From the NCBI RefSeq assembly GCF_022780145.1, contig NZ_JALEXO010000015.1, positions 1 through 22,911 on the forward strand: a stretch of 22,911 bases of DNA. Direction: 5' to 3'. A program made the position numbers and the translations under genes. The notes under the pieces are model-generated. The model did not search any database. It saw nothing but the letters and a program-made list of their open reading frames with translations, and was not told the origin of the DNA. The stretch's first letter is position 1, and every line of letters begins with the position of its first letter. Source of the stretch: Intestinibacter sp. Its GTDB lineage: Bacteria > Bacillota > Clostridia > Peptostreptococcales > Peptostreptococcaceae. Positions 22,356 through 22,911 of this stretch are shown one piece after another.

Positions 22356-22911
22356 ATGCAAATTGGAATCGGAGAAGTTATACAAATTGTAGGAAGATCT
22401 CTTTATGTAACAGTTACTGCTACATTAATCGCAATGTTTTTTGGTATTATTTTAAGTATATTTATTTACTTAAAAGATTTTAAATTAAAAAAACAACTTA
22501 TGTTAGTAGTAAATGCACTAATGAGTACTCCACCAGTAGTAATGGGTCTTGTAGTATTTCTTATGTTGTCCAAAAAAGGACCTTTAGGTAGCTTTGAACT
22601 GTTATTTACTTGTCCAGCGATGATAATAGCACAAGTTCTTCTTTTAATACCGATGTCTATTAGTTTAATTGTAGATGCATTAAATAAATGCGGTGAAGAT
22701 ATACTGATTACATGCAAAATATTACAAGTAGAAAAGATAAAACAAAAATGGATATTTTTTAAAGAAATAAAACCTTATCTAGCGACTATATTAATAACTG
22801 TTTTTGGAAGAGGAATCTCAGAAGTAGGGGCAGTAATGCTAGTCGGTGGAAATATAAGAGGAAAAACTAGAGTTATGACTACTTATATTTCTCAATCCAC
22901 ATCTATGGGTA
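22356..22911 (+). CDS. tupB: Tungstate ABC transporter permease (TupB-like), 3' truncated by window end
   Basis: The frame from the ATG at 22356 runs to the window edge (185 codons). The N-terminal part MQIGIGEVIQIVGRSLYVTV leads into a first membrane segment (about 20-38), followed by MSTPPVVMGLVVFLML, MIIAQVLLLIPMSISLIVDAL and a C-terminal FGRGISEVGAVMLVGGNIRG, the EAA-type loop contacting the ATPase and typical of TupB/WtpB permeases. AGAAAGGAA precedes the ATG. It would import tungstate with a binding protein (TupA) and ATPase (TupC); TupC probably lies to the right, TupA is not upstream. Control by the cofactor riboswitch supports tungstate or molybdate as substrate; tungstate is favoured by the AOR context. 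Confidence 0.88.
   Translation, partial: MQIGIGEVIQIVGRSLYVTVTATLIAMFFGIILSIFIYLKDFKLKKQLMLVVNALMSTPPVVMGLVVFLMLSKKGPLGSFELLFTCPAMIIAQVLLLIPMSISLIVDALNKCGEDILITCKILQVEKIKQKWIFFKEIKPYLATILITVFGRGISEVGAVMLVGGNIRGKTRVMTTYISQSTSMG

Noticed and set aside
1..22911. CRISPR arrays, insertion sequences, tRNA genes and prophage genes
   Set aside because: No regularly spaced repeats, transposase, integrase or tRNA fold was seen on either strand; the region reads as core chromosome with metabolic modules.

Overview
The window is about 22.9 kb of very AT-rich DNA with Gram-positive-style ribosome binding sites, strict-anaerobe metabolism and Firmicutes-type regulation (HPr kinase, a GAAC-N4-GTTC SOS box). 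It looks like a chromosomal segment of a low-GC Clostridia bacterium, most likely of the Peptostreptococcaceae type (Clostridioides/Romboutsia/Intestinibacter-like). The genus cannot be fixed from sequence alone.

Layout, left to right. (1) 1-393: the 3' end of an rRNA operon (23S tail, 5S, terminator region) on the + strand. (2) 734-5031: a complete three-gene operon on the - strand, hydC-hydB-hydA, encoding a trimeric [FeFe]-hydrogenase of the electron-bifurcating, NAD(P)-linked type and ending in a perfect terminator that faces the rRNA operon. (3) 5436-14036: a + strand run uvrB-uvrA-uvrC-hprK-PHP phosphatase. It starts at an extended -10 promoter with a LexA-type box at the start site; the last gene follows a hairpin that masks its ribosome binding site. 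(4) 14380-16961: a pterin-cofactor biosynthesis operon moaC-moaA-MOSC-mogA with a clean terminator. (5) 17084-20353: a tungsten enzyme module. A promoter, a molybdenum/tungsten cofactor (Moco/Tuco) riboswitch and a terminator/antiterminator precede a tungsten aldehyde:ferredoxin oxidoreductase (AOR) gene, then a MoaD-like sulfur carrier and its HesA/ThiF-type E1 enzyme. (6) 20439-21883: an iron-containing alcohol dehydrogenase with its own promoter and terminator. (7) 21948-22911: a second riboswitch copy in front of a tungstate ABC transporter permease (tupB-like) that runs off the right edge.

How the parts work together (inference): tungstate is imported by the Tup system, the Moa/Mog/MoaD/HesA proteins help build the pyranopterin cofactor, AOR uses it to interconvert acids and aldehydes with ferredoxin, the alcohol dehydrogenase interconverts aldehydes and alcohols with NAD(P)H, and the bifurcating hydrogenase balances ferredoxin, NAD(P)H and H2. 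The two riboswitch copies would tie cofactor status to both the enzyme and the tungstate importer.

Most notable: the AOR reading frame carries an in-frame UGA two codons after a cluster cysteine, and the middle cysteine of the same CxxCxxxC cluster motif is phenylalanine. The rest of the 611-codon frame is intact. This is either a very young pseudogene or a recoded selenoprotein with a rearranged Fe-S ligand set. A weak SECIS-like hairpin lies at a suitable distance, but the sequence alone does not decide.
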